Source: Myxococcus stipitatus (lineage in GTDB: Bacteria > Myxococcota > Myxococcia > Myxococcales > Myxococcaceae). Taken from it: a stretch of 64,000 nucleotides of DNA. The stretch spans positions 744,001 to 808,000 of the forward strand of contig NZ_JAKCFI010000001.1 in the NCBI RefSeq assembly GCF_021412625.1, written 5' to 3'. The stretch's first letter is position 1. Each line of letters opens with the position of its first letter. The position numbers and the translations under genes are program-made. Of this stretch, positions 34,145 to 42,589 are shown one piece after another. Below the pieces are notes generated by a model. It worked only from the letters and a program-made list of their open reading frames with translations, did no database searches and was not told the origin of the DNA.

Positions 34145-35767
34145 ATGAACCGCACGCCTCGTAAGGTCGAAGTCGCGGACCCGCTCTGGCATGCGCTGGA
34201 GACCATGAGCCGTGAGATGGGCGTGGACCGGGATGTCCTGGTCAACCAGGCCATCTTCGCGCTCGCGCGTCAGTTCGGGTTCATCCAACCCACGCAGGTG
34301 AGCCTCTCGGAGATGGCGGCGCCGGGGACGGCCGTCACGGCCTCTCCCGCGGTGGCGGCTCCTCGGGTCGTCGCGACCGCGGCGGCCACGGCGCCTCCGG
34401 TGGTGAACGCTCCTCCCGTCGTCGCGACGATAGCGGCCGCGTCCTCGTTGGTGAGCGCGGTTGGTGCACCGGCGGTGGCGCGTGCTCCCGCAATCGAGAC
34501 GGCTGCTGCTGGCGCGACCGCGGAGTCGATTCGCGCGCTCGTCGCCGAGGTGGACGGCAAGGTGGCTCCCGCCTCCTCGCAGGAGACCGCGCCCGAAGTG
34601 AAGGACGAGGGCTCCTCCGAGGCCGCCGCGAGCGTGGAGGCCGAGCCCACCACCCAGGAGTCCCAGGTCGACGAGGCGGCGCTCCGCGAGGCCGTATCCG
34701 CGCGCATCCTCGCCCTCGTCGCGGATGTCGACCGGCTGGTCGAACCCGTCGACGAGGAGCAGGAGGACGACGATTCCGACGACGACGCGGATGCGGAGGA
34801 CTCCGACGACGAGGATTCCGACGATGCCGACTCGGATGACGATTCCGATGACGCGGACTCGGACGAGGATTCGGACGATGCCGACTCGGATGGCGATTCC
34901 GATGACGCGGACTCGGACGACGATTCGGACGATGTCGACTCGGATGACGATTCCGATGATGCGGACTCGGACGGCGATTCCGATGACGCGAAGTCGGGCG
35001 ACGCATCCGATGCCAAGGACTCGGATGACGACGCCGACGACGCGGATTCGGACGCGGAGTCGGATTCCGACGACGCGAAGTCGGGCGACGAGCCCGTTGA
35101 CGAGGACACGTCGGGCGATGACTCCGGCGAAGAGGAGTCTGACGGCGAAGCCGATGGGGGCTCCGACGGCGATGCGGATGAGGATTCGGGCTCCCGTCGC
35201 TCCGCGGTGGCGAAGTCGTCCAGTCGGGATGGCGCGGGAGCCCACGATTCGGAGTTGGATGACGACGAGCCCGATACCCTGGACAACATCCGGCTCGATT
35301 CGCTCGATGGAGTGGGCGCGAAGAAGGGGGGCGTCCCGGAGGGCGCGGAGTCCACGCCCGCGTCCTCGGTGGAGGCGCGCTCGGCAGTCGGGGACGAGGA
35401 CGCTTCCGATGTCGTGACGCAGGCGAAGGACGACAAGCAGTCAGGGGCCCGGCCGGACCGGACCATCATCGTCCCCGTGCCTCCCGAGCTGACGGTCCAC
35501 GTCAAGCTCGACGAGGGCGAGCCTGTCCTCGTGAACCGCGAGCGCTTCGTCATCGGTCGAGGTCCGAACTGCGACCTGATGGTGAAGTCCGCGCGCGTGT
35601 CGCGCGAACACGCCGCGGTGCTTCGCGAGGGCGAGGACCTCTTCATCGAGGACCTGCGCTCCTCGAATGGCACGTGGTTCGCGGACAACCGCATCACGCG
35701 CCAGAAGGTGTCGGACGGTGACGAATTCCTCCTCGGAGGCATCCGCATCACCTTCACGATTCGCTGA
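34145..35767 (+). CDS. FHA-domain protein with Asp-Ser repeat region
   Basis: 540 residues from ATG 34145, 3 bp after the thioredoxin-like gene. Residues 1-45 look like a ribbon-helix-helix or similar small DNA-binding fold (VADPLWHALETMSREMGVDRDVLVNQAIF). An Ala/Val/Pro-rich stretch is followed by a highly acidic region (~200-345) dominated by DSDDDSDDAD repeats, then a linker, then a C-terminal FHA domain (~455-535) with RFVIGRGPNCDLMV, ARVSREHAAVLREGEDLFIEDLRSSNGT in separate blocks and GDEFLLGGIRITF. FHA domains bind phosphothreonine, so it is a likely partner of Ser/Thr kinases. The acidic region is probably disordered. Confidence 0.9.
   Translation: MNRTPRKVEVADPLWHALETMSREMGVDRDVLVNQAIFALARQFGFIQPTQVSLSEMAAPGTAVTASPAVAAPRVVATAAATAPPVVNAPPVVATIAAASSLVSAVGAPAVARAPAIETAAAGATAESIRALVAEVDGKVAPASSQETAPEVKDEGSSEAAASVEAEPTTQESQVDEAALREAVSARILALVADVDRLVEPVDEEQEDDDSDDDADAEDSDDEDSDDADSDDDSDDADSDEDSDDADSDGDSDDADSDDDSDDVDSDDDSDDADSDGDSDDAKSGDASDAKDSDDDADDADSDAESDSDDAKSGDEPVDEDTSGDDSGEEESDGEADGGSDGDADEDSGSRRSAVAKSSSRDGAGAHDSELDDDEPDTLDNIRLDSLDGVGAKKGGVPEGAESTPASSVEARSAVGDEDASDVVTQAKDDKQSGARPDRTIIVPVPPELTVHVKLDEGEPVLVNRERFVIGRGPNCDLMVKSARVSREHAAVLREGEDLFIEDLRSSNGTWFADNRITRQKVSDGDEFLLGGIRITFTIR
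34829..34990 (+). repeat. 30-bp Asp-Ser coding repeat
   Basis: About five and a half degenerate 30-bp units encoding DSDxDSDDAD, where x is D, E or G. Units alternate tcg and tcc serine codons in register (gactcggatgacgattcc type), which points to expansion of a 60-bp parent by recombination rather than convergent composition. Acidic repeats extend more loosely to about 35130. Confidence 0.85.
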
Positions 35768-35775
35768 GTCCACGG

Positions 35776-35828
35776 GTGACGGCTTCCGCGCCTCGGGGCC
35801 CCTGGTCGCGAGGGAAGGACGCCGTCAC
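35776..35828. terminator. Large inverted repeat between convergent genes
   Basis: Perfect 8-bp outer arms GTGACGGC (35776-35783) and GCCGTCAC (35821-35828), with secondary pairing of cttccgcg with cgcgagggaag inside. It lies between the stop of the FHA gene (35767) and the stop of the opposing beta-propeller gene (35825-35827), a place suited to two-way termination. No T-runs. Confidence 0.5.
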
Positions 35829-36835
35829 TTCCGCGCCGCCAGGATCGTCACCCAGAAGGACTCGGGGACGGGGGCCTCGGTGCCGCGCAGGAGCCTCTCC
35901 CTCAAGCGAGCCTCGGTGACCCAGATGGTGCCGTCACGGGACACCGTGAGATTGACGGGCGACTCGAGGTTCCGCGCGAGCACCTCCAGGCGGCGGGGGC
36001 CCTCCTGCTCTCCCAGGACGTCGACGGCAACGAGTCGACCGTTGCCCGACTGGATGGCGCCCTCGACGAGGAGGAGGCGCCCGTCGGGAGCGAAGTGCAT
36101 TCCATCCGGGTTCTCCAGGCGACGCGGAAGCGCGACCTCGGAGACTTGGGGCGCGGTCGCTTTCCCTCCGGGGCGCACCACGAAGAGTCGCCCGGTGCCG
36201 AAGGTGTTGATGACCAGCGTGCGTCCGTCCGCGGCGAGGGCGATGCCCGCCGGTCCCACGCTCGCCATTCCCGGGCCGCGTCGTCCTTGGAGGCGCGCAT
36301 CGGTCACCCAGCTCTCGAATCGTTCGGCTCCAGGGCGCAGGTACAGCACTGCCGCGCGGGTGCTGTCGGTGAGGTAGACCCCGCCATCCGGCGCGAGTGA
36401 GAGGTCGTTGCCCAGCACGCCCTCGGGCAGCGGGACGACCTTGCGAAGCTCGCCGGTGTGCCCATCCATCGCGAAGACGCGGGAGGTCCTCTTCCCCACG
36501 GACCCTCCGGGACGCAGCAACCCCATGGCATCCGGCGAGGTTCCCCAGAGGAGTCCCCGAGGGGCATCCCAGCGGAGGCTCGTCACGGAGAACACCTGCT
36601 CCGAGCCCGGGAACAGGAGCGTCCACTCCGAGGCCCCCGCGGCCCGGCGCAGGATGCTCCCGTTCGCGACGGAGCCGACGAACAGCGTTCCGTCCTCGGT
36701 GACGGCGATGCCATTGGGGAACAGGAATCCAGTGGGCAGCGCGAGGCGCTCTGTCGACCGGGTCGAAGGAGGGAGGGCTCCGGCGGTGGACGCGAGCAGC
36801 GCCGCGGTCAGGGTGGCGATGAATTGGGAGCGCAT
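35825..36835 (-). CDS. SMP-30/gluconolactonase-like exported beta-propeller protein
   Basis: 336 residues from ATG 36835, with a signal peptide (FIATLTAALLASTAGA). The rest is a six-bladed propeller pattern: FPNGIAVTEDGTLFVGSV, LSLAPDGGVYLTDST, PAGIALAADGRTLVINTFG, PDGMHFAPDGRLLLVEG and NLTVSRDGTIWVTEARL, each a blade of the NHL/SMP-30 type. Members are lactonases or sugar-binding propellers; catalytic residues cannot be confirmed by eye. It is exported to the periplasm or beyond. It is divergent from the LysR gene at 36985, which has a LysR box in the shared 149-bp spacer, so LysR control is likely. Confidence 0.85.
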   Translation of the reverse strand: MRSQFIATLTAALLASTAGALPPSTRSTERLALPTGFLFPNGIAVTEDGTLFVGSVANGSILRRAAGASEWTLLFPGSEQVFSVTSLRWDAPRGLLWGTSPDAMGLLRPGGSVGKRTSRVFAMDGHTGELRKVVPLPEGVLGNDLSLAPDGGVYLTDSTRAAVLYLRPGAERFESWVTDARLQGRRGPGMASVGPAGIALAADGRTLVINTFGTGRLFVVRPGGKATAPQVSEVALPRRLENPDGMHFAPDGRLLLVEGAIQSGNGRLVAVDVLGEQEGPRRLEVLARNLESPVNLTVSRDGTIWVTEARLRERLLRGTEAPVPESFWVTILAARK

Positions 36836-36953
36836 GGGGGGTGGGTCCAGGGCCACGGCGGAGTCAGCGGTTCGGTATGAGCCGCGGGGCCGGGCACTCG
36901 TCGAATAGCGCGCGCGCGGCGGCACATCATCGGGGTGGGGCGCACTAGACTCG

Positions 36954-36966
36954 TGCGGGAACCGCA
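36954..36966. promoter_or_regulatory. LysR-type box (T-N11-A)
   Basis: TGCGGGAACCGCA, a perfect 5-bp dyad (TGCGG/CCGCA) of the T-N11-A form used by LysR regulators, 18 bp before the LysR start and 118 bp before the divergent propeller gene. Proposed autoregulatory and target site of the adjacent regulator. Confidence 0.55.
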
Positions 36967-36984
36967 ATAATCGGAGGGTGGAGC

Positions 36985-37920
36985 GTGGCGCGTCTGGAGA
37001 TGCGGGACCGGCTCGAGGACATGCTCTGTTTCTCGGTCGTGGCCAGGACGTTGAGCTTCGCGGTCGCCGCGCGAGAGCTGGGCACGAGCGCCTCGACGTT
37101 GAGTCGGCGCATCGCGCGGCTGGAACAGGTGCTGGGGACCGCGTTGCTGAGGCGCACGACACGCCGTGTCGCGCTCACGGAGGCGGGCGGGGTGTACCTG
37201 GAGCGCTGCGCCGACGTGCTCCACCGCGTCGAGGAGGCCGACGCGCTCGTGTCCGGCCTGGGCGGAGAGCCGAAGGGCCGTCTTCGCGTCGCGCTGCCCA
37301 ACCTCTTCGGCCAGCTCCACGTCGCGCCCCACGTCCCGGAGTTCCTGCGGCGCCATCCGCGCATCGACCTGGAGCTCTCGTTCACGGACCGCTATGTCGA
37401 CCTGGTGCGCGAGGGTTTCGACGTCGCGGTGCGCATCGGCTCGCTCCCGGACTCGAGCCTCGTGGTCCGGCGTCTGGCCACGGTCCGGCGCATCCTGGTG
37501 GCCTCGCCGCGCTATCTGCAGGGCCGCCGCGCGCCCACGAAGCCGGCGGACCTGGGCCCGCACCCGAGCCTGCACTTCAGCCACTTCACGGACGGAGAGG
37601 TGTGGACGCTCTGCAATGGCGAGGCTCGCGAGTCGGTGCGCGTGCGACCGGTGCTCCGGTCCGACAACGCGGAGGCGTTGCGCCTGGCCGCGGTGGAGGG
37701 GAGTGGCGTCGCCGCGCTGGCGACGTTCCTGGTGGGCGCGGACCTGGAGGCGGGGCGGCTGGTGCGGGTGCTGGCGGAGTGGGCACTTCCGGAGGTCGGC
37801 GTCTTCGCGGTCCATCCGCCCGGGCGGTGGATTCCCTCGAAGACGAGGGCCTTCGTGGGCCTCGCGGCGAAGTGGCTGGCCGGGGAGCCCTGGGAGCCGA
37901 AGCGGGTTCGCGCGAGATAG
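36985..37920 (+). CDS. LysR-family transcriptional regulator (CrgA-like subgroup)
   Basis: 311 residues from GTG 36985 with ggaggg upstream. The N-terminal winged helix-turn-helix is clear: FSVVARTLSFAVAARELGTSASTLSRRIARLEQVLGTALL in two stretches, then RRTTRRVALTEAGGVYLERC. The effector domain follows (GRLRVALPNLFGQLHV, YVDLVREGFDVAVRIGSLPDSSLVVRRL), whose DVAVRIG pattern is typical of the subgroup often found next to oxidoreductases. It is divergently transcribed from the SMP-30-like gene and probably controls it. The effector is unknown. Confidence 0.94.
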   Translation: MARLEMRDRLEDMLCFSVVARTLSFAVAARELGTSASTLSRRIARLEQVLGTALLRRTTRRVALTEAGGVYLERCADVLHRVEEADALVSGLGGEPKGRLRVALPNLFGQLHVAPHVPEFLRRHPRIDLELSFTDRYVDLVREGFDVAVRIGSLPDSSLVVRRLATVRRILVASPRYLQGRRAPTKPADLGPHPSLHFSHFTDGEVWTLCNGEARESVRVRPVLRSDNAEALRLAAVEGSGVAALATFLVGADLEAGRLVRVLAEWALPEVGVFAVHPPGRWIPSKTRAFVGLAAKWLAGEPWEPKRVRAR

Positions 37921-38009
37921 GACTGTCCCGGCCCCGGGGGCTCGTTATCGTCACGGCCCTCCGCGTCACCCGCGGCTGCGCCGCCGTTCATCCTGGATAC
38001 CCAGACCCC

Positions 38010-38831
38010 ATGGACCTCGTCCCCGCTTCCGAGTCCTCGTTCCTGTCGCTCTCCGCGCTGTTCGCCCGCTCCTTCGAGGGCTACTTCGTCAACGTCCCGG
38101 ACGCGCCACACCTGTTCGATGCGCGGGTGCGGAGCGAGCACATCTCGCTCACGGAGAGCCGGGTTGCGCGCATCGATGGGGAGCCGGTGGGGTTGGTGTT
38201 GATGGCGCGCCGGGGGCGGGTGAGCCGCGTCGCGGGCATGGGCATCATCCCGTCGAAGCGGGGCCAGGGGCTGGGCGCGGCGATGCTCCAGCCCTTGCTG
38301 GAGGAGGCCCGCGCGCGTGGGGACAGCCAGATGGTGCTGGAGGTCATCGAGCAGAACGCTCCAGCGGTGAAGCTCTACGAGCGTCTGGGGTTCCGCCGCG
38401 TCCGGCGTCTCGTGGGGTTCGTGGGGACGCCGACCCCCGAGGACGGCGCGCTGGAAGAGGTACCCGTGTCGGCCTGCGTGGGGTTGCTCCCGGAGGGACT
38501 CCCGTGGCAGCTCGCTCCGGCCACCATCGCGGGGTTGGCGCTCCCGGCGCGGGCCTTCCGCCTGGGGCCCGCGGTGGCGGTGGTGGCGGACGTGGCCGCG
38601 CCGACGCTCGGGATTCGCTCCATCGCCGTGGAGCCGCAAGCGCGAGGACGCGGGGCGGGACGTCGGCTCCTGCGGGCCCTGGCCGCGGCGTTTCCTGGCA
38701 AGGCCCTCGCCGTGAGCGCCGTCGTCCCAGAGGGCCTCTGTGACCGCTTCTTCCTGGGGGCGGGTTTCGCGCACCCCGCGCTGTCCCAGCTCGAGATGGT
38801 GGCGGAGCTCGCCTCCGCCCGCGCGGCATGA
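38010..38831 (+). CDS. Double-GNAT N-acetyltransferase
   Basis: 273 residues. The N-terminal GNAT domain has the acetyl-CoA loop GIIPSKRGQGLGAAMLQPLLEEA in two overlapping parts and VIEQNAPAVKLYERLGFRRVRRL. The C-terminal half is a second, shorter GNAT (IAVEPQARGRGAGRRLLRAL, CDRFFLGAGFAHP). Both halves keep the R/Q-x-x-G-x-G/A pattern, so two acetyl-CoA sites are possible. It is cytosolic and the substrate is unknown. It follows the LysR gene by 89 bp on the same strand; co-transcription is possible but not shown. An 11-G tract lies just after its stop. Confidence 0.9.
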   Translation: MDLVPASESSFLSLSALFARSFEGYFVNVPDAPHLFDARVRSEHISLTESRVARIDGEPVGLVLMARRGRVSRVAGMGIIPSKRGQGLGAAMLQPLLEEARARGDSQMVLEVIEQNAPAVKLYERLGFRRVRRLVGFVGTPTPEDGALEEVPVSACVGLLPEGLPWQLAPATIAGLALPARAFRLGPAVAVVADVAAPTLGIRSIAVEPQARGRGAGRRLLRALAAAFPGKALAVSAVVPEGLCDRFFLGAGFAHPALSQLEMVAELASARAA

Positions 38832-38843
38832 GAGGCATTCCCC

Positions 38844-38854
38844 GGGGGGGGGGG
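38844..38854 (+). repeat. Run of eleven G
   Basis: Uninterrupted G tract (38844-38854) in the 146-bp spacer before the gene at 38978. Homopolymers of this length are prone to slippage and to sequencing error. The rest of the spacer shows no gene and only a weak -10-like ggatag near 38960. Confidence 0.9.
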
Positions 38855-38977
38855 CGCTGAATTCGAGACAAGCGTGTCAGAAGTTGGAGCAGCGGACGTC
38901 GGGGGGGCTCGGTGTGCGCTGAAAATGGGCGAGGAGCCCTCGTGGCGGCGGCACGCATCCGGATAGGCTGACATTGA

Positions 38978-41083
38978 ATGTTCATTCGAGACCCGGCGGA
39001 CGTCCTGCGGCGGATTCCCGAGCTGCGCGTGTTGTGCGAGGACGCGCGCGTACGTCGCGCGGTGGAGCGGGGGGACCCGTTCAAGCTCTACCGGACGCTG
39101 AAGTGGGCCCGTTGGCTGGGGCGCTTGCGCTCGCATCGCGAGGTGCTCGACACCCTGTTGAGTCGGCGGCGACTCTTCGCGCGCCCCTTGAAGGGGTCGT
39201 CGCTGTACCTGGGGACCCTCAATGGCTTCGGCGCCGCGCTGCTGGGGGATGCGGAGCCGGACCCGGTCGATGGGACGGTCATCGCCACGCATTCCGTCGT
39301 CGCCTTGTTCCTGCTCCCGCTGCTGCCCCTGGGGGCGTATGTCGTCCGGAGGCACAACGAGTCCGGGGGGGGCGGTGGCTGGACCATCTTCGCTCGCGTT
39401 CCCCTGGGCACGGTGTCGTGGCTGTGGAGCCGGCTGGTGGCCTTCGCCGTCATCGCGCTGGTGGTGGGCGGCGCGGGGCAGGCGTTCCATGCGTCTCGCT
39501 ATCGTGAGGTGCATGTCGGCAACGCCTTCGAGGAGACGCTCGTCGTCACGCTCGGGGACGCGTCGCTCGCGGTCGGCCCGGGGAAGGTGGCTTCGTTCTC
39601 GGTGCCCATGGGCGTTCAACGAGGGCGCGCCGTCTCCCGGTCGGGCGTGGAGGTGGACACTGTCGAGCTGGATGTCCGGCACGGCGGCGACCTGCTGATG
39701 TGGAACATCGCGGGTGGCATGCCGGTCATCCTGGGCAAGGTCGTCTATTCCTCGGTGACGTCAGACGACGGCCCGGCGCCGGAGGTGTTCTGCGGGAAGC
39801 GGATCATCCAGCTCGGGGACATCGACTACCTGTTCAAGGAGCCACCCGAGCGACTGTCGACGCGCCGGGAGCAGGGGCAGATCGTGAAGCGCGTCGTGAA
39901 GGTGGCGCGGAGCGATGGCGACCTCCTCGCGGATTGCTTCATCTATCTGGGCATGTGGAGCCGATGGGCGGAGGCGTTGCCGTTCGCGGAGGCCTCGGCC
40001 CGGCTCTCCGGGTGGAGCGAGTCGACGGTCGAGCAGGGGCTGCTGGCTGCTTTTGCCCGGGGCGGCGCCGAAGCGACGCGGTTCACGCGGTTGCTGCGTG
40101 ACGCGAAGCCCGAGAACCTGGAGTGGCAGCGGGCCTATCAGGCGGCGGTGGAGAACGAGGGGCGGCTGGGCGCGCTCATCGCGGAGTACGCGGAGCGCGC
40201 TCGGGCGGCACCCGACTCCGCGGATGCCCAGTATCTGCATGCCCGTCTGCTTCGAGGCGCCGAGGGGCTGAGGGCCATCGAGGCGCTGTCGGAGCGTTTC
40301 CCCGACCATGTGGCGCTGCTCCGGTCCGTGGTTCATCGTCGTTATCTGGCGAAGGACTGGGAGGGTGCCCAGCGGGCATGGCACCGCCTGGTGACACTCG
40401 ACAAGGAGGGCGCCATCGCCGTACTCGACGAGGCGATGACGGCCTTCGTGGCGCTGGGGAAGGAAGAGGAGGGGGTGAAGTGGCTGTCGATCCTGTTCGA
40501 TGTCGACGAGCCGCGACGGCGGGCCGAGGTCGCGAGGAGCTACGCGCTGGTCGCGACGCGCGCGGGGCGGACGGACGCGGAGGCCCTCATCGCGAGATTG
40601 GAGAAGGACCAGGAGAACCACAGGTTCGACTGGCTCCGCGCGCGGGCGCACCTGCGGGTCGATGTGGACAAGACGACGCCTGGGGTCCGCTTGATGGCGA
40701 TGGCGGGACGCTCACCGCGCGAGGCCCTGCGCCTGGCCGAGTCCCTCTCCGAAATCGAGCTCCCGGTTCTTTCCGAGGAGGTGTGGGCGCTGACGTACGC
40801 GGAGGCCGTCCGAACCGGGCAAGAGGCCTGCCAACGCTCGTTGGAGCGGTCGACTCGCTTCAGCGTGGCGCAACGCGCGGAGCTTCGGCGCTTCGTGGAG
40901 GGCAAGCTCGAGTCGCTCGATGCGAGTGACCTGTCCTGGGAGGTGCGTTCCGCGGCGGCCTTCGTCCGCTCGCGCGTCTCCGGCATTCCGGACGCGGAGC
41001 GCAAGCGGTGGGTCGAGCAGGCGCGCAAGGATGATTGGTTCCGCGGAGTGGTGAGCGAGGCAATCACGTCATGGACGCTGTGA
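38978..41083 (+). CDS. Membrane protein with helical-repeat domain, partner of M48 protease
   Basis: 701 residues from ATG 38978. N-terminal ~95 soluble residues (Arg-rich) precede two membrane helices, about 108-126 (VVALFLLPLLPLGAYVV) and 150-170 (LVAFAVIALVVGGAG), separated by a Gly-rich loop. A small beta domain (HVGNAFEETLVVTLGDASLAVGPGKVASF) follows, then a long helical region with TPR-like rhythm (SADAQYLHARLLRGAEG; KDWEGAQRAWHRLVTLDKEG; SILFDVDEPRRRAEVARSYALVA). No family recognised. It overlaps the following M48 protease gene by 13 bp, so the two are translationally coupled and probably act together in the membrane. Confidence 0.8.
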   Translation: MFIRDPADVLRRIPELRVLCEDARVRRAVERGDPFKLYRTLKWARWLGRLRSHREVLDTLLSRRRLFARPLKGSSLYLGTLNGFGAALLGDAEPDPVDGTVIATHSVVALFLLPLLPLGAYVVRRHNESGGGGGWTIFARVPLGTVSWLWSRLVAFAVIALVVGGAGQAFHASRYREVHVGNAFEETLVVTLGDASLAVGPGKVASFSVPMGVQRGRAVSRSGVEVDTVELDVRHGGDLLMWNIAGGMPVILGKVVYSSVTSDDGPAPEVFCGKRIIQLGDIDYLFKEPPERLSTRREQGQIVKRVVKVARSDGDLLADCFIYLGMWSRWAEALPFAEASARLSGWSESTVEQGLLAAFARGGAEATRFTRLLRDAKPENLEWQRAYQAAVENEGRLGALIAEYAERARAAPDSADAQYLHARLLRGAEGLRAIEALSERFPDHVALLRSVVHRRYLAKDWEGAQRAWHRLVTLDKEGAIAVLDEAMTAFVALGKEEEGVKWLSILFDVDEPRRRAEVARSYALVATRAGRTDAEALIARLEKDQENHRFDWLRARAHLRVDVDKTTPGVRLMAMAGRSPREALRLAESLSEIELPVLSEEVWALTYAEAVRTGQEACQRSLERSTRFSVAQRAELRRFVEGKLESLDASDLSWEVRSAAAFVRSRVSGIPDAERKRWVEQARKDDWFRGVVSEAITSWTL

Positions 41084-42546
41084 ATCGCGCGGGAGTGGGA
41101 CGTCGGGCGGTGCTCACGGTCATCCTGTGGGCGGGGTTCTGGCTGCTGGGACTGGCCATCGCGGGAGCGCTGCTCCTGCTGCCCCTCTTCGAGGCCCGTT
41201 ACACGGGGTCCGTGGGGTTGTCGGGGTTCATCGCGGGAGCGGGGGCGGTGACGGTGCTCTGGGCGCTGCGTCCGCGAGGTTGGTTCTCGGCACGGGAGCG
41301 GAGCGATGTCCCGCCGCTGACGCGCGAGGAGTTCCCCGCGCTCTTCTCGTTGCTGGACGAGGTGGCGGAGCGCGCGAAGGCGAAGGTGCCCAAGAAGGTC
41401 TATCTCTCCATCGAGGCGACGGCCTTCATCGGCATGGAGCGTCGGTGGTTCGGCCTGCGGCGGGAGCCGGTGGTGGGCATCGGCTTGCCGCTGTTCGCCT
41501 TCCTGGAGCGGGAGGAGCTGGCGTCGGTCCTGGCGCACGAGTATGGCCATCACCAGGGCGGGGACCTGTCGCTGGGGCCATGGGTGTATCGCACGCGGCG
41601 GTCCATCGCGCTGGCGGTGGACGCGTTGGAGGACTCGGCCTTCTTCCTCGACGTGCCGTTCAGCCTCTATGGCCGCTTCTTCCTGCGGACCTCCAGTGCG
41701 GTCTCGCGCAGCCAGGAGCTGGCGGCGGACGCGTTGGCCGCGTCGGTGTGTGGTGTGAGGCCGACGGCGTCGGCGTTGCGGAAGGTGCATGCGCTCGCGC
41801 CGTACTGGCAGGCGTATCTGGCAACCGAGTTGGTGCCGCTCTTCGAGGAGCGGGTGGGCGTGCCGATGTTGGAGGGGTTCCGGAGGTTCCTCGCGGAGCC
41901 GCAGCGACGGGTGGAGGTGGAGCAGGGCATCCAGGAGGAGTTGGAGCGTCCCCCGTCGCCTTGGGACTCGCATCCCTCGGTGGAGGAGCGGGTGCGCTCG
42001 GTGGGGTACACGGGGAGCCTGGAGGCGACGGTCTCCGAGTTCCTTCCGTTGACGGGGTGCGTGGAGCTGTTGGGGGGAGAGCGGGCGGCGGAGGCCGCGT
42101 GGGTCGAGCGCTCCATCAACGGGACGCTCGTGTCGTTGCGTTGGGACGAGGTCGCGGAGAAGGTCGTGTCGCCGGAGATGCAGAAGCACTGGGCGGGGTC
42201 GGACCTCGATCCGAAGCGCACGCCCCTGGGGTCGTTGCCTGGGTTGTTGAAGGAGGGTGAGGCGCTCTGGGATCGGGTGCGGCCACCGGGCATCGACGTG
42301 TTGTCGCCGGAGGGCAAGCGTCAGCAGGTACGGCGGATGCTGGTCGGGTGGTTGGGGACGGCGCTGGTGCACCGGGGCTTCACGCCGGAGGTGCGTCCGG
42401 GCGCGAACATGCGGCTGGTGCTCGATGACATCTCGGTGGAGCCGGCCGCCATCATCCGTCGGCTCCTGTCCGGCGAGCTGTCGGAGGCCGCATACCTCGA
42501 GGCCTGCGAGGTCCTCGAATCCGCGGGGCGGGAGCGTGCCTCGTGA
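41071..42546 (+). CDS. M48-family integral membrane metalloprotease
   Basis: 491 residues; ATG 41071 lies inside the end of the upstream gene. Two N-terminal membrane helices (VILWAGFWLLGLAIAGALLLLPL; SGFIAGAGAVTVLWAL) precede the peptidase core with FLEREELASVLAHEYGHH (H156-E157-x2-H160) and the third zinc ligand region SRSQELAADALAASV. This matches the HtpX/Ste24-type M48 layout, although the long C-terminal region (to 491, with SHPSVEERVRSVGY, the second M48 landmark) is extended. It is likely active in protein quality control or processing at the inner membrane, with the overlapping upstream membrane protein as partner or substrate adaptor. Confidence 0.9.
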   Translation: MDAVNRAGVGRRAVLTVILWAGFWLLGLAIAGALLLLPLFEARYTGSVGLSGFIAGAGAVTVLWALRPRGWFSARERSDVPPLTREEFPALFSLLDEVAERAKAKVPKKVYLSIEATAFIGMERRWFGLRREPVVGIGLPLFAFLEREELASVLAHEYGHHQGGDLSLGPWVYRTRRSIALAVDALEDSAFFLDVPFSLYGRFFLRTSSAVSRSQELAADALAASVCGVRPTASALRKVHALAPYWQAYLATELVPLFEERVGVPMLEGFRRFLAEPQRRVEVEQGIQEELERPPSPWDSHPSVEERVRSVGYTGSLEATVSEFLPLTGCVELLGGERAAEAAWVERSINGTLVSLRWDEVAEKVVSPEMQKHWAGSDLDPKRTPLGSLPGLLKEGEALWDRVRPPGIDVLSPEGKRQQVRRMLVGWLGTALVHRGFTPEVRPGANMRLVLDDISVEPAAIIRRLLSGELSEAAYLEACEVLESAGRERAS

Positions 42547-42589
42547 GGTGACGTTTCGCTGGGGAGGCGCTGTGCGATAGCTTGGTTGG

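Noticed and set aside
31052..35245. 1397-residue open frame antisense to the thioredoxin-like and FHA genes
   Set aside because: Repetitive R-V-I-R composition is the complement of the Asp-Ser repeat; the opposite strand carries clear WCGPC and FHA motifs.
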